From: Hemerocallis citrina
Lineage: Eukaryota; Streptophyta; Magnoliopsida; Asparagales; Asphodelaceae
DNA length: 64,000 nucleotides
NCBI GenBank assembly: GCA_017893485.1
Contig: CM030362.1
Span: forward strand, 265,403,073 to 265,467,072
Reading direction: 5' to 3'
Positions 11,041-22,097 of the stretch are shown one piece after another; the stretch's first letter is position 1, and each line of letters opens with the position of its first letter. Both the position numbers and the translations under genes were made by a program. Below the pieces are notes generated by a model. The model made no database searches, was not told where the DNA came from, and saw nothing but the letters and a program-made list of their open reading frames with translations.

Positions 11041-11533
11041 CTCCCTCCATTTCAAAATACTAGTAGTTTACACGTGCAATGCACGTCTTAATAAATATAG
11101 TTTTTTAAAGTAAAAATTCAGACAGTCTGGATTTGATCTAAAAGCTCATTTACAATAGTTATGCATGTGCATTGCACGGGTTGGTAAATGGACAAATTAC
11201 ACTAAAGGCCTTCTCCCATTATAGTAGTAGAGATAAGTCATTCTAGCCTTTTTTTTTGTTTCAAAATATAAGTCACTTTTAAGTTTTCGCTGTAGATATC
11301 TTGTCCTTAAATGTCCATCAATTAACTTTATATGAGATTTCCAATTTTACCCTTATCTTTTCATTTACTCCTACTCCCTACTTTTATAGAGGAGCGTATG
11401 TAAGACATTTTACAATTGATGGCTCATTTATGAGCTTCAAAAACCATGTCTAGTACTTTTTTTCAATCCTAGGTTTTTTTTCTTAATAGTCGTGTAGAAA
11501 CCTAGAATAACTTATATTTTGAAACGCAGGGAG
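11041..11533. mobile_element. Stowaway (Tc1/mariner-type) MITE, interrupted by a Helitron
   Basis: The left end CTCCCTCCATTTCAAAATA at 11041 and the right end, which inverted reads CTCCCTGCGTTTCAAAATAT, are flanked by TA at 11039-11040 and 11534-11535. TA duplication and a CTCCCTCC terminus define Stowaway elements. Once the internal 174-bp insertion at 11060-11233 is skipped, the inverted repeats continue for more than 30 bp through TAAGT(C/T)ATTCTAG with few mismatches. There is no transposase. It lies 256 bp upstream of the RPB10 exon. Confidence 0.92.
11060..11233 (-). mobile_element. 174-bp non-autonomous Helitron nested in the Stowaway MITE
   Basis: On the minus strand the element starts TCTCTACTACTATAATGGGA at 11233 and ends in CTAG at 11060. 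The 3' hairpin ACGTGCATTGCACGT lies about 11 nt before the end. Flanking bases are A (5') and T (3'), as expected for Helitron insertion between A and T. A second similar GTGCAATGCAC palindrome lies near the 5' end. The insertion falls inside the MITE's left inverted repeat, and the undisturbed right repeat confirms the exact empty site. Confidence 0.9.
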
Positions 11534-12951
11534 TATTAAACAATTCAAAGGCAACTCAAATCTTTTATATCAGCATCTGAGAATTTCAGATAACAAAATT
11601 TTAATACAACTACAGGCATGCTTTATTAACAATGACATTATGATCACCTTTTCCGAAGTTAAATAGTTTTTAGACTCTTCTTCTGTGTGTGAGTGATGTA
11701 AACTTAACCCTAAGTAGCGAATTTTTCAAGAATATCAAAAGATTAAGTTTACCAATAAGTAGGGCCGATTAAGTAAGAAATTAAAACTAGTAAATGGTTT
11801 AATGGATTTTCAAGAAAAGAAATAAGTTTAACAAGCCCAATTAAAGATTCAATCCTAACAATCAAGAATTATACCTAAGCGTTCTTAACAAGTAAAATAT
11901 TCAATAATGATTTATACGCTAATTGGCATGTAAAAGCACACACACTCAATACTTGTGGACGACAGTAAATTTAGATAATATTCTAGAGATGATAGACAGT
12001 AACACAAATAATGGAGGAATGGAAAGAAGTTATCGGGGTTCGATGAACGTGTTGCCACGGATGAAAGAAGAAGATATCAATCGTTGCAATCAATAGCACT
12101 GTCTGCAAATCATTCTCTTCATATGAAGATTAGGGTTAGGAATTGAATTGGAGATTTCAGAATTAGGGTTTAGGATTTTGAGTTGAAAATTTGGAGATTT
12201 AGGGTTTTGGATTTTGAGTTGGATTTGGGGATTTGGAGGGGTGGTCTCGGTGGTGAAGGGAGAGGCTACTCGCGTGGTCGGTGATGTAAGAGAAGATGGA
12301 GGTGTTGTCGACTGGAAGAGGAGGGGGTAAGGGCGCTGCGGTGGAGGTGAGGATGGATGGCGTTGTGGGTTGATGGCGTCGTGGACAGAGGCTGAGGTCA
12401 GGTTGAAGATGGATTCAGTTGGAGTCGGGTTGAAGCAGGAAGATAAGGTGCTTCGGTGGGGAGTTGGGTTCTGGAAGAAAGAAAAGAAGAACAGGAAAAA
12501 GAATGGCAACTGTGAGATGAGGGGGGGTTAGAGGTGTGTAGTTAGGGTTTCTCACAAACCCAACTATTATCTCAGGGTCTCAAACACAAGAGATGAATGA
12601 AGAGCAAAAAAAAATCACAATAATTTTTTCAATCAAAAGCCTCCCTTCTCATTAGTCTAATGGCCTATATATAGGCTCAAAACAAAATCCCAATACAAAT
12701 ATCCAAAATGCAGAAAATAAAAGAGTGCAAATAGTAAAACTATTACATATGCCAAAACAACTAAAAGTGCTGAAATAAAAAATAACTAGGCTAATAAAAT
12801 AGTCATCCTAGACGGTGTCTGCATTGATAAAAGCGCTCAAATCGTCTTGAACCGATGTCCTCGTCAGTGAGTTTGGTTGGGGTGGGTGGAGGTTCGGAAT
12901 AGCAGATTGCAGAGTACACACATGAATCCATTGCTTGGGTTAATTTCGTAC
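11534..12951. other. no gene seen; LTR-like unclassified sequence
   Basis: The region from about 11690 to 12830 has features of an LTR or leader: a TATATATAGGCTC promoter-like box near 12668, and purine-rich or repetitive phrases (GATTTAGGGTTTTGGATTTTG) at 12110-12240. Ends and target duplication could not be placed. The minus-strand ORF of 139 codons at 12090-12509 is proline-, serine- and asparagine-biased and I do not regard it as a gene. Upstream RPB10 exons were looked for here and not found. Confidence 0.4.
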
Positions 12952-14022
12952 ATAGTTGTCAATATCTTGCATACCTTACGATATGCATCCGGATACGATA
13001 GGATATTTGATGGATTTGATACGTTTCTCATGCAATTTTTTATCTATAGCTTAAAATCTCACTTTACCGTATTGTATCTTGTGATCTGATATGTTTCGCA
13101 CCGATATACGATTCGATATGAAAAAACAGCTTACATTTGTTTCTAGATTCAGGTTTGTCTCATAATTAACCTGAAAGTCCATTTTAAAGTCCAAAACCTA
13201 TATCTTAATGGTTTTGTGTTTGCTTTATCGTTTTCTTCATTTCTTTCGCTTTGTTCATCTTGTTCTCTAGGCTTATCGCAAATCACATTTTGGTTGCTTC
13301 TTCTTTGGGAGTACTCTCCGATGCTATTACTCTCTTTTTCTCCCTTTCTTCTCTCTTCCTTTCTTTTTTTCCTTAAATATATGTTTTTTAAAAGCTATTT
13401 TTTCAAGCTATTTTGAGTTCACTTTGTCTGTGTACATGTAAGTTCTCTCTAAAAATTTAAGTTTTAGCAATGGATTTGCGTTGTTATAGATCATACAGTT
13501 CTTGATAAATCAAACTTTTTTTTAATAAATGATTATTCATTAATATTTTCAGTTTAGGCCATAAGGCATCTTAATCTCATATTTTATGTTAGTTTTTCTT
13601 CACCTATAATTGTAAGGTCTTTAGATTTAGGATGGGTGACTACATGTAACATGTCGACATCAGTATGTGTACACATTTATGCAATTCCTAAAGTAGTACT
13701 GCTGCAAGGTTAGTAATACATTAGTAAGGTCTTTCAATCTAGTTAACGTTGTTAGAAATTAAGGATCATGAATAATCTAATATAAAAGACATGCTCAGTT
13801 TATTTTTTGGGTGACTCAATGTGAAACAACATATCCTTATGGCCCTTCAAAGTCATAAATTTAGCTATATTTGATGAATTATGATCATATAAATTGATGC
13901 ATCATTGATTACTTCACTTTTGAATGTTTGTTAATTTATCTTACGATACAGTACACGATACGAGATAAGATATGATATTCTAAGAAAACAATATAAGATA
14001 TGTTTCACGATTTGACAACTAT
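12952..14022. mobile_element. candidate TIR element (ATAGTTGTCAA ends)
   Basis: The left end ATAGTTGTCAATATCTTGC and the right end ...CGATTTGACAACTAT are inverted copies over 11 bp. The subterminal regions both carry many (T/A)ACGATA and GATACGA words in opposite orientations (for example TTACGATATGCATCC near 12976 and CTTACGATACAGTACACGAT near 13941). The middle is plain AT-rich DNA with no transposase. No convincing target duplication was found, so the superfamily is left open. Confidence 0.55.
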
Positions 14023-16070
14023 GGTTTCATAAGACAAGTGGTTCACTATTTTTTACATGAAAACATGGTGTGTCAAGACTCGGTAACAGGTAGCATATCA
14101 GATGTTTGATTTCGATCTCGGTATCAGATTTCTTGGAAATATCAGTTTCATCTCCATGTTTCGGGATTTATGATGATGGCTTCCAATGAGCTGCAGGAGG
14201 TTTCTTTGGGGAGCAACTTGGGACCAGTAGAGTCCAAAATAGAGTTCACCAACTGTATAATTATGAGAAATTGTTAAAATATTGAATTTTGAAAAATATT
14301 TGATGTATACTATTTTTATATTCAGAATAGATTGTAATACTTTTCATGTTCATTTCCATTTACATATACAAAAATATCTTGTTTCATTTACTAAGAAGCA
14401 CGCACATGCCAACATGGACGTGATGTGACACGCTCACGACACAAGAAGAAATTGAAAAACTACCTTAATCCAGTGTCATGTCAGATTCATGTGACCAACA
14501 TGTGTGTGACACGACACGGCTACCCAATTGAAATAATGTATACCGTGAATTTCATCGATTATATACTATATACTAAAAAGTTTAAAATTTAAGCTATAAC
14601 AGAAATGCTATAAAAATTTATACCATACATTCGAATGGCTTTCCAATTCATGTAATCAATGTGCTCTTTCTTACACTTTCCAATGCCTACTCATCGGCAA
14701 TAGCAACAATAGTACATTCTATAGTTTTTGGGTTTCAATTACTTAATGTTGTTTCGTTCATCTTTCCTTTTTAACTCAAGTATCAGCAAATACTGAAATT
14801 TAGGCAAATATCATATCCTGTAGACAAAAAACGGAGACGATTTGAAGTCTTGGTCTCAACTGGAGATTTGATAGCATGCATGAACACCCATTTTTATATT
14901 ATTTTAATGAGTTAGGCGTACAATAGACCTTCATCACTAAACACCAAGACTAATATTTCGTTTGTGCTGTAGTGAGTTTCACCATTAAAACAAGGCATGC
15001 ATCCTTAAAGCTTGCGTTTTAAGAGGTTTGAAAACATCTGAAACTAATTTTTCATGGTTGCAGGTGGGCTTCATGTAAACACAACGCCCTAACTACCACG
15101 CTTACATTGTTCCTCCTTAGAAATTGCTAGATGCAACAGATTATTGAGTTCATTGAAATTATTATATAAAAGAAATAGACACATTTCAGAAATATATATT
15201 TTGTCTGACTATTTGCTTTTATTTGATCTTACTCATAAACTACTGCCACCAAATATCATGTCTATATAGATGAGGCCCCAATTGAGAGATGGCATTTAAC
15301 TTGTTGAAGGTGGCACTTCGATCTAATTTGGATGCATCTCTCTTTTTCCAGGAATTTCATGTTTGATTAACTTCCCCCATTCAATTTTGTTGTCGTCGGT
15401 GGTGTGTTTACCTTTTCACTGCTGTTGGTGTCAATGGTGTGATTGCATGTGGTGGTGGTGGTGGTGGTGGCGGTGGAAAGTTTGACATGTCTCAGTAGTA
15501 TGGGCTTAAACAAGGACAAGAACAAAAAGTATAAAGATACAAAAGGATAGATGAGCTAAATATAGAACTACATTTGATCTGTCTACAGGTTTTATGTTTC
15601 CTTGTTTCAATAAACTGAGGTGTTTTATTATAGGAAAAATGCCAAAAGCAGTCATAGCCATCATATGGGCTATTTTTTGTTGTTGATAATTTCATAGAAG
15701 CAAAATAAGGGAACCGAAGAGAACAGGGGAAGAGAACAGAGGAAGCAACTCGAAGAAGCGTATACATCACATTCCAACTATTTATTCCTACTAAAGTGGG
15801 ATAGTTTGAGACTATGGGTTCTTTTACACAACTCACCTTGTGGTCCCAACTAAAAAGGTAAAGTAGAGAAAAAATCAGCAGTGAACAAGAAAACAAAATG
15901 CACAACAAAGAAGAGCAAGAAAGAAGGAAAAGGGGAAAAAACCCTCAAAAACTGATTAAAATGGAAGTTCTAGAACACAGATTAGCCTAAAAAAATTGGG
16001 AAGGAACTAAATTTGCCAATTAGGTTGAGAATGTTCATTTGATGAAGTTCCAAGGTTATAAACAGGAATA
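14023..16070. other. no supported gene
   Basis: The segment holds a (GGT)n tract at about 15446-15478 and otherwise unremarkable AT-rich DNA. A short open stretch near 14171-14275 (MMASNELQEVSLGSN...) could be an exon, but nothing around it supports that. The minus-strand ORF at 15492-15908 has no recognisable motif. The target site of the copia element begins at 16071. Confidence 0.4.
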
Positions 16071-16075
16071 GATAC

Positions 16076-16208
16076 CATTGAAATATAGAGACTCAAAAAA
16101 ATATTTCATTGGGATCACCATAATTGAATACATTGCCTCTTATATATAGGAGAGTACAATGATTAATTCTAAGTTTATTTCAGATATGGGACTATGACTA
16201 CTTTAACA
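16076..16208 (-). repeat. 3' LTR of the copia element (terminal TG mutated)
   Basis: It aligns end to end with 20052-20184. On the plus strand the left terminus reads CATTGAAAT where the other LTR has TGTTGAAAT, so the conserved terminal dinucleotide is lost. It contains a CTTATATATAGGAG promoter-like box. The inner end ACTTTAACA borders the purine tract. Confidence 0.92.
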
Positions 16209-16299
16209 CTCTCCCTTAAGTTGGTGCGTAGATATTGTCGAAGTCAAACTTGTTCAAGAAAGTTTGAAAGAGCTTAGGAGGTAGTGCTTTAGTGAGGAT

Positions 16300-19170
16300 A
16301 TCAGCAAGTTGTTGACCGGACATATGAAAATGAGATCACTTTCTTCTCCAACTCATCACGAACGAAGTGACAATCGACCTCGATGTGTTTTGTGCGCTCA
16401 TGAAACATTGAATTTTCAGAAATATGCATAGCAGCTTGGTTATCACAATACAGTGGAACTGGAGATGACATTGTAATCGTCAAGTCTCGAAGGAGAGATT
16501 TGAGCCATAAAACTTCAGAAACCAAATGCCCAACGGCTCGGTATTCAGATTTTGCACTTGATTTAGCTACAACAGGTTGCTTCTAGCTTTTCCAAGATAC
16601 CAAATTTCCTCCAAATAACACATATCCAATAGTCGATCGTCTATCATCAATTGACCATGCCCAATCAGCATCAGAATATCCTCGTAAAGAAAGAGAATTA
16701 TCAGGTCTGATATCGTCCTGGATCAGAGAACAATGCATCATTGGAGAAGGGTGATAGCTTAACATTGGGATCCATTGGTGTCACTGGGACGACATCCCAG
16801 CATTCCTGTCTCGATGAGAATATCCAAGACATACTTTCTTTGAGAAAGAAAGATATCTTTTGTGTGTGCAACCTCAATGCCAAAAAAATATCGAAGCGGA
16901 CTAAGATCCTTTGTTTGAAATGTTTGAGCCAACCGCTGCTTGATGTCTGCAATACCTTGGAAATCACTGTCTATGATAATGATATCATCAACATAGACTA
17001 ACAGAATAACAATGCCTTTACTTTCTTTCTTTGTGAAGAGAGAATGGTCTGCTTTACTTCTTAAGAACCAATAAGAGCACACAGTTTTGCTGAACTTCTC
17101 AAACCAAGCTCGTAGTGACTGTTGGCCAAAAATACACTTTTTGAGCGAACATATAAGATTCTTCCTCTGTCGCTCAAAACCAGGAGGTTGCTGCATATAC
17201 ACCATCTCTTTCAAGTCTTCATTGATAAAGCATTTTGTACATCAAGCTAATGAAGAGGCCAAGAACAATTTCATGCAAGAGAGGTAAGGGCACTAACAGA
17301 AGCGAGTTTCACAACCGGAAAAAAAGTCAATGCATAGTCGACCCCAAATTCCGGTGAATAACTTTTAGCAACAAGGCGAGCTTTGAGGCAGTCAACTGTG
17401 TCATCAGGATTATGTTTAACGGTGAATACCCATTTACAACCATTGTCTTACCACCCACAGGAAGGCGAACCAACCAAGTACCATTCTGCTGAAGAGCATA
17501 CATTTCCTCATTCATGGCTGTTGTCCAACCAGGGTGCTCGAGTGCTTCCTGAACATTTTAGAAATAAAGATGAAATCCAAGGAAGAGGTAAAGGCTCGAA
17601 AAGATCTGTTTAGTTTAGAAAAAATAACTGGGCAATGGGATAGTGAGCACAAGAATGTTTAGCCTTCCGATGAGCAAAAGGTAAATCATCTATGTTAGGG
17701 ATATTACCAATAAAAGTGGTTGACACTGGTTGAACAACAGAAGCTACATTTTGGATGGTCGAGTCTAAACGCGTCCTACGTCTTCTGACATAAACCTGAA
17801 GTGGCAAAGGTGATGGTAATGGCGGTGGTGAGGATGGTGGGATTGATGGTGGCAGCAGCGGTGGTCAAGGGGGTGGTGGTGGTGGTGGTGATGGTGGAAA
17901 ATCAAGACTACAACAGCCCTCGGTAAATCAGGATTGTGTGAGAGAATATATTAAAAAAAGGTATGTGTTCAAAAAAGGAAACATCCGCTGAAGTAAACAT
18001 ATTTTTTTCCGTGAAGGGCAATAACAAAGATAACATTTCGAAAAACATGAATACCCAATGAATACACATTTAGTAGCACGCGGGTCAAGTTTATCAGTGT
18101 CTGGATGGAGATTTTGAACAAAACAAGTGCAATAAAAAACACGAGGCGATATGAAAAATAGATTTTTAGATGGAAATACCAGTGTGATTGGTGTTTGATT
18201 TTGAATAGGAGTATGCATTTGATTAATAAGAAAACATGCAGTAAGAACAGTAAAACTTCAATACAACCTCGGGACCTTCATTTCCAACATCATAAAGCGA
18301 GCAATGCTAAGTAAATGTTGATTTTTGCGTTCTGCCACTTCATTTTGTTCTGGAGTATAGGCGCAAGAAGTTTGATGAATTATTCTATGTTGAGAAAAAA
18401 ATCATTGAAAATGAGAACTCATGTATTCCTTAGCATTATCAGACCGAAAACATTTAAGAATTGTGCCAAATTGTGTTTGTATCTGGAAGAAAATTCTTAA
18501 AAACTCTAAATACTTCAGAACGACCTTTCAAAAGAAACGTCATCCGAGAGAAATCATCAATAAACGTAACAAAATAATGATAGTTATTAAACGTGAGAAA
18601 ACCAATAGGACCCCACACATCAGAATATACTAATTCAAATAAATGTTCACTACGTTTATTGATACATCTTAGGTAAGAAACTCTACGTTTACCTAACTCA
18701 CATGACTCACATGACACTTTAAATGAAGGTCCCCACAACCTAAAACTAAGTGTTTGAGGGTCATAGAGGAAGGATGTCCTAGTCGTCGATGCCACAATTC
18801 AGGATCAGCAAAAGAATTAAAAGCCAGGACTGGAGAATCCAAGATATATAAACCATATTGTTCACGACCGGTGTCAATCACCTTCCTCGTCGTAATATCC
18901 AGAAACACACAATGAGAAGAAAAAATTGACCCTAAACAGTTTAAATCTTTGTAAAGTTTAGAAATTGATAATAAGCTATTGAAAAATTAGGAATATGCAA
19001 AACCGATTTAAGGTGAAAGTCCGAAGTAAGAGGGATATCTCCCATCCCTTCAATAGGGACAAGTGAGCCATCAGCAATACACACATGATAATTTGAAAGC
19101 AAAGAATATGGAGAAAGCGATAAAGGGCTCATATGTTCAGAAGCACCTGAATCAATTATCCATTGATGTG
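16300..19170 (-). pseudogene. copia polyprotein relic (protease, integrase, RT, RNase H)
   Basis: Reading the minus strand from right to left: the aspartic protease site WIIDSGASEHM lies at 19131-19165. The pre-integrase zinc-finger part WHRRLGHPSS is near 18795, followed by CESCELGKRR and the integrase core phrase YSDVWGP near 18630. A tail with RATKCVFIGY lies near 18055. A proline-rich linker follows at 17810-17905 (GGT repeats on the plus strand). Reverse transcriptase includes QPPGFE near 17185 and YVDDIIII at 16975-17000. RNase H has YCDNQAAM near 16440. Each domain is recognisable but they sit in different frames with stops between them, so no functional polyprotein can be made. The protease DSG is preserved. 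Confidence 0.93.
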
Positions 19171-20051
19171 AGGAAACATTACAAGTATTACTCGAGTGGA
19201 CAGAATTACCAGAAGGAGAAGGCAGCCTGGTGCGGAAGTCCTGATACTCTTTAGCATAATTGATAGATTAAGAGGAGGTTGACTCATTCGTAGGAGCAGC
19301 AGTGGAAGGATAAGGATCCACCGTTGGAGGAGAGGAAGTCGCCATTGGAGGATGATAGGAGGTCACCGTTGTATTAGTGGAGGTCACCATAGGAGCAGAT
19401 CTAGATTAGATCTGAAGGAGAAAATGGGTGAAGGATCGATGAGGAATGAAGAGGTCATCAAAGGCTAGCACGCAATCCAATACAGAGTGCACAGGGATTC
19501 ATCCTTTTTTTTCTTTTTCTTTTTTGTTTTTTTTCTAAAGAAAACAGGAAGAGAGATAGAGAAGAGGAAGTCGAGTTGGGGAATTAGAGTTGCAGGTGGG
19601 GAGAACCGAGAAAAGGACGGGGATGGGTGTTTGGAGATCGGTGGTCGGGTTTGTAGGTGTGAGTGTGGTTGATGTTGGGGATGAGTTGGCCGTTGCTGAT
19701 GCTGCTGGTGCTGGTATGACAACAGGTCGGAGATGCAACAACGTGGATGTCGAGGATGGGTGGTGGGTGTCGGCTAGGATAAGCAGTCAGGATTGTTGGG
19801 GAGTGGATGTGGGAGATTTGGCGGTGCGGGTAAGGAGGCGGCAACGGCTAGAAGAGAGGGTAGCAGTGGCGAAGTCGGGAGAGGCAGCGATGACTGGAGT
19901 GGAGGACGGTGTGGACTGGTAGTGGGATGTAAAGAATTAGGGTTAGGATTTCCTTTTTGAAGAGATGAAGAAGATGAATGGGATTTTTTTAGAGAGAAAC
20001 CCTAATTTTTTGTGGAAACTTTTTGTGTATATTTTTCCAGCTCTGATACCA

Positions 20052-20184
20052 TGTTGAAATACACAGACTCAAAGAAATATTTTATTGGGATCACTATAAC
20101 TGAATACACTACCTCCTATATATAGGAGAGTATAAGGATTAATTTTAAGTTTATTTCAGATGTGGGACTATGACTACTTTAACA
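20052..20184 (-). repeat. 5' LTR of the copia element
   Basis: It begins TGTTGAAATACAC and ends CTTTAACA on the plus strand. In transcription orientation it runs from 20184 to 20052 and is followed at once by the tRNA primer-binding site. A CCTATATATAGGAG box lies in the middle. The 133-bp length is very short for a copia LTR. Confidence 0.92.
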
Positions 20185-20241
20185 GATACAAGGTTCAAAG
20201 AAAGAGAATCCCTACAACATTTACCCCCAGTAAATTTAACC

Positions 20242-20885
20242 CACTGTTTTAAATTTCCTCCAATACGGTCGAAATTTTGCCCAAAATTTCGTTTCGGCTA
20301 GCTTGCCGATACGAAATCACATATTTTATACTATACATCATTTTAGACCGAAATGTGTCGATTTCAGCCGAAATCACCGAAATATCGGCCGAAATATTGC
20401 CGAAATTGCCGAAATTGCCGAAATATCAACCGAAATAGACAAATGTTATTGTGAATATATTTTAAAATTTGTATTACTTTTTATATATATGTCTTTCAAT
20501 ATAGGACTTTAAGCTAAAATAATGTGAGGATCTCGTATCGCTATTGTTTGTATATATGCAAGGTCTTATTAACTAATACATTTTTTTCTAATCAATGCAA
20601 ATTTTAGTTATATACTTATATTACATTCTCTTCTATATTATTGTTAAATTATGCCAATATTTACCGAAATTGAGTCATATCATTAATTACATTATACAGT
20701 ATTTTATATGATAAATGACATGTAGGACAATTAATATCTTATTTAGTAACAAAAAAAATATTTATTGAGTATAGCAAATGAACATCCGATATGATCACAT
20801 TTCCCCGAGATCTCCTCCGATATCTCCGATCCGAGACGAAACACTCCTTGCCGAGACGAGTCCGAAATCCGAGATTTAAAACCAT
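20242..20885. mobile_element. MULE-like MITE rich in GCCGAAAT words
   Basis: The ends carry inverted TGNTTTTAAAT (left CACTGTTTTAAATTTCC; right, inverted, ATGGTTTTAAATCTCGG). The flanks AATTTAACC (20233-20241) and GATTTAACC (20886-20894) are a 9-bp duplication with one mismatch, the length typical of Mutator-like elements. The left third repeats CCGAAAT(A/T) many times. The right end repeats CCGAGA(T/C) words. There is no transposase. Confidence 0.72.
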
Positions 20886-20894
20886 GATTTAACC

Positions 20895-22097
20895 TTCTAT
20901 TATTTGCATATTTAATTATAAGAATAGCATCATAAAGTAATTGCCTAAGGAGATGTGATAGAAAAAACAAAAGGTTTAAAAGTAATTTGTCCATATAGAA
21001 TCATAACAAATAGTTATTAGTCTTTTTTTCCTTCTATCAACAGGGACGAAGCTAGAAGAACTATGATTATTTTTTTTCTCATAACTAGGCATATATTCTT
21101 CCAATAAATAAAATATAAAATGAAAAATAAATATATGAATGTAAAATGCATCTTTGTTTCATAACTGCCCAGCGAACTCGCCCAAACTAGAAATACTTTT
21201 GATCACGTATACAGGTGCGTAAGGAACTTCTGATGGCACTATATCCACTTGGCAAAAAAGTGTGCTTCTTAGGCAATTAGTTAAAATCTTTTCCTTAAAA
21301 GAAAATTATTCTAGATGATGAGTTTAAAGTATAACTAGTAGTGAAGATGCCTAATGAAAATTTACGATTAACTAAGGGATCAACTAAGGGACCTAAACAA
21401 ACTTGTTCCTTCCTTTTACTACATTATCAAATATGTGTTAAATGGGCTGCTATACCTGTTTTAGGGATAAAACTGAAAAATAATTTAGGATGGGACTATC
21501 ATGTAATAATTTAAAAAGACCTCTAAAAATTTTGAAGGATGATATTAGAGATAGAGATGATGGTATTAATTAAATCTGCTCATAAGTTTTGACAACCTAT
21601 AGCACTAACTTGAGTTAACTTGTAAGCTCTAACACAGATTTAATTAAAAGCCTAAAATTATGGATGTCGCCACCACACCCCCTTCCCCTCCACCCCCTAA
21701 GAAAATATTAGATAAAAGTTGTCTAGCTAAAATTTATGTTCTAGAATTGGTCCATGTCACCATCTCTACCAAGGTTTGGAGAATAGCAGACTAGCATCCT
21801 ATATAGAGCACTGTTCTAAAAATCGGTCCAGGCGGCGACTAGTCGCTAAGCGGTCCCCAGGCGACTCATCCATTCCCTAGGTGTTTGAAAAAATTTGTTT
21901 GGGCTATTGGGCGGGTCCAGACTGGGTTTAGGCGAGTCTGGATGGTCTAGGCAGATCTGAATCATAAAATAGAGCTTAACTCGATCCGACCTGACCCGGA
22001 CCCATTTAAAAATAATTTTGGGTCTAGAAGGAGTTAGAGACTTGTTCATATTATTAGTAGTAGTAACAGTTCTTAGGTGGTATCTTTTGCTTATAGT
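20895..22097. other. no gene seen
   Basis: The DNA is AT-rich with no coding signal. From 21815 to 22030 a GC-richer patch (GGCGGCGACTAGTCGC, then GGCGAGTCTGG, then GATCCGACCTGACCCGGACCC) looks like the end of another degenerate TIR element. A partner end was not located. Confidence 0.4.

Larger units (their letters stand above)
16076..20184 (-). mobile_element. Ty1-copia retrotransposon with 133-bp LTRs, gag-less
   Basis: Two 133-bp LTRs bound a 3.84-kb interior. The flanks GATAC (16071-16075 and 20185-20189) are an exact 5-bp target duplication. Next to the right LTR, the minus strand reads TGGTATCAGAGC at 20051-20040, the primer-binding site for initiator methionine tRNA. A purine tract (TTAAGGGAGAG) precedes the left LTR near 16215. 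The interior carries protease, integrase, reverse transcriptase and RNase H in copia order, all broken by stops and frameshifts. There is only about 0.9 kb between the 5' LTR and the protease, and it shows no gag or zinc-knuckle motif. The LTRs differ at about 15 of 133 positions by eye, so the insertion is old. Confidence 0.93.

Noticed and set aside
12090..12509. 139-codon minus-strand ORF
   Set aside because: Proline/serine/asparagine-rich low-complexity translation of GGATTT/GGTGG repeats within LTR-like DNA. No domain and no gene context.
19465..19922. Overlapping ORFs on both strands, up to 110 codons
   Set aside because: Low-complexity leader region of the copia element between primer site and protease. 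Both strands are open because of composition.
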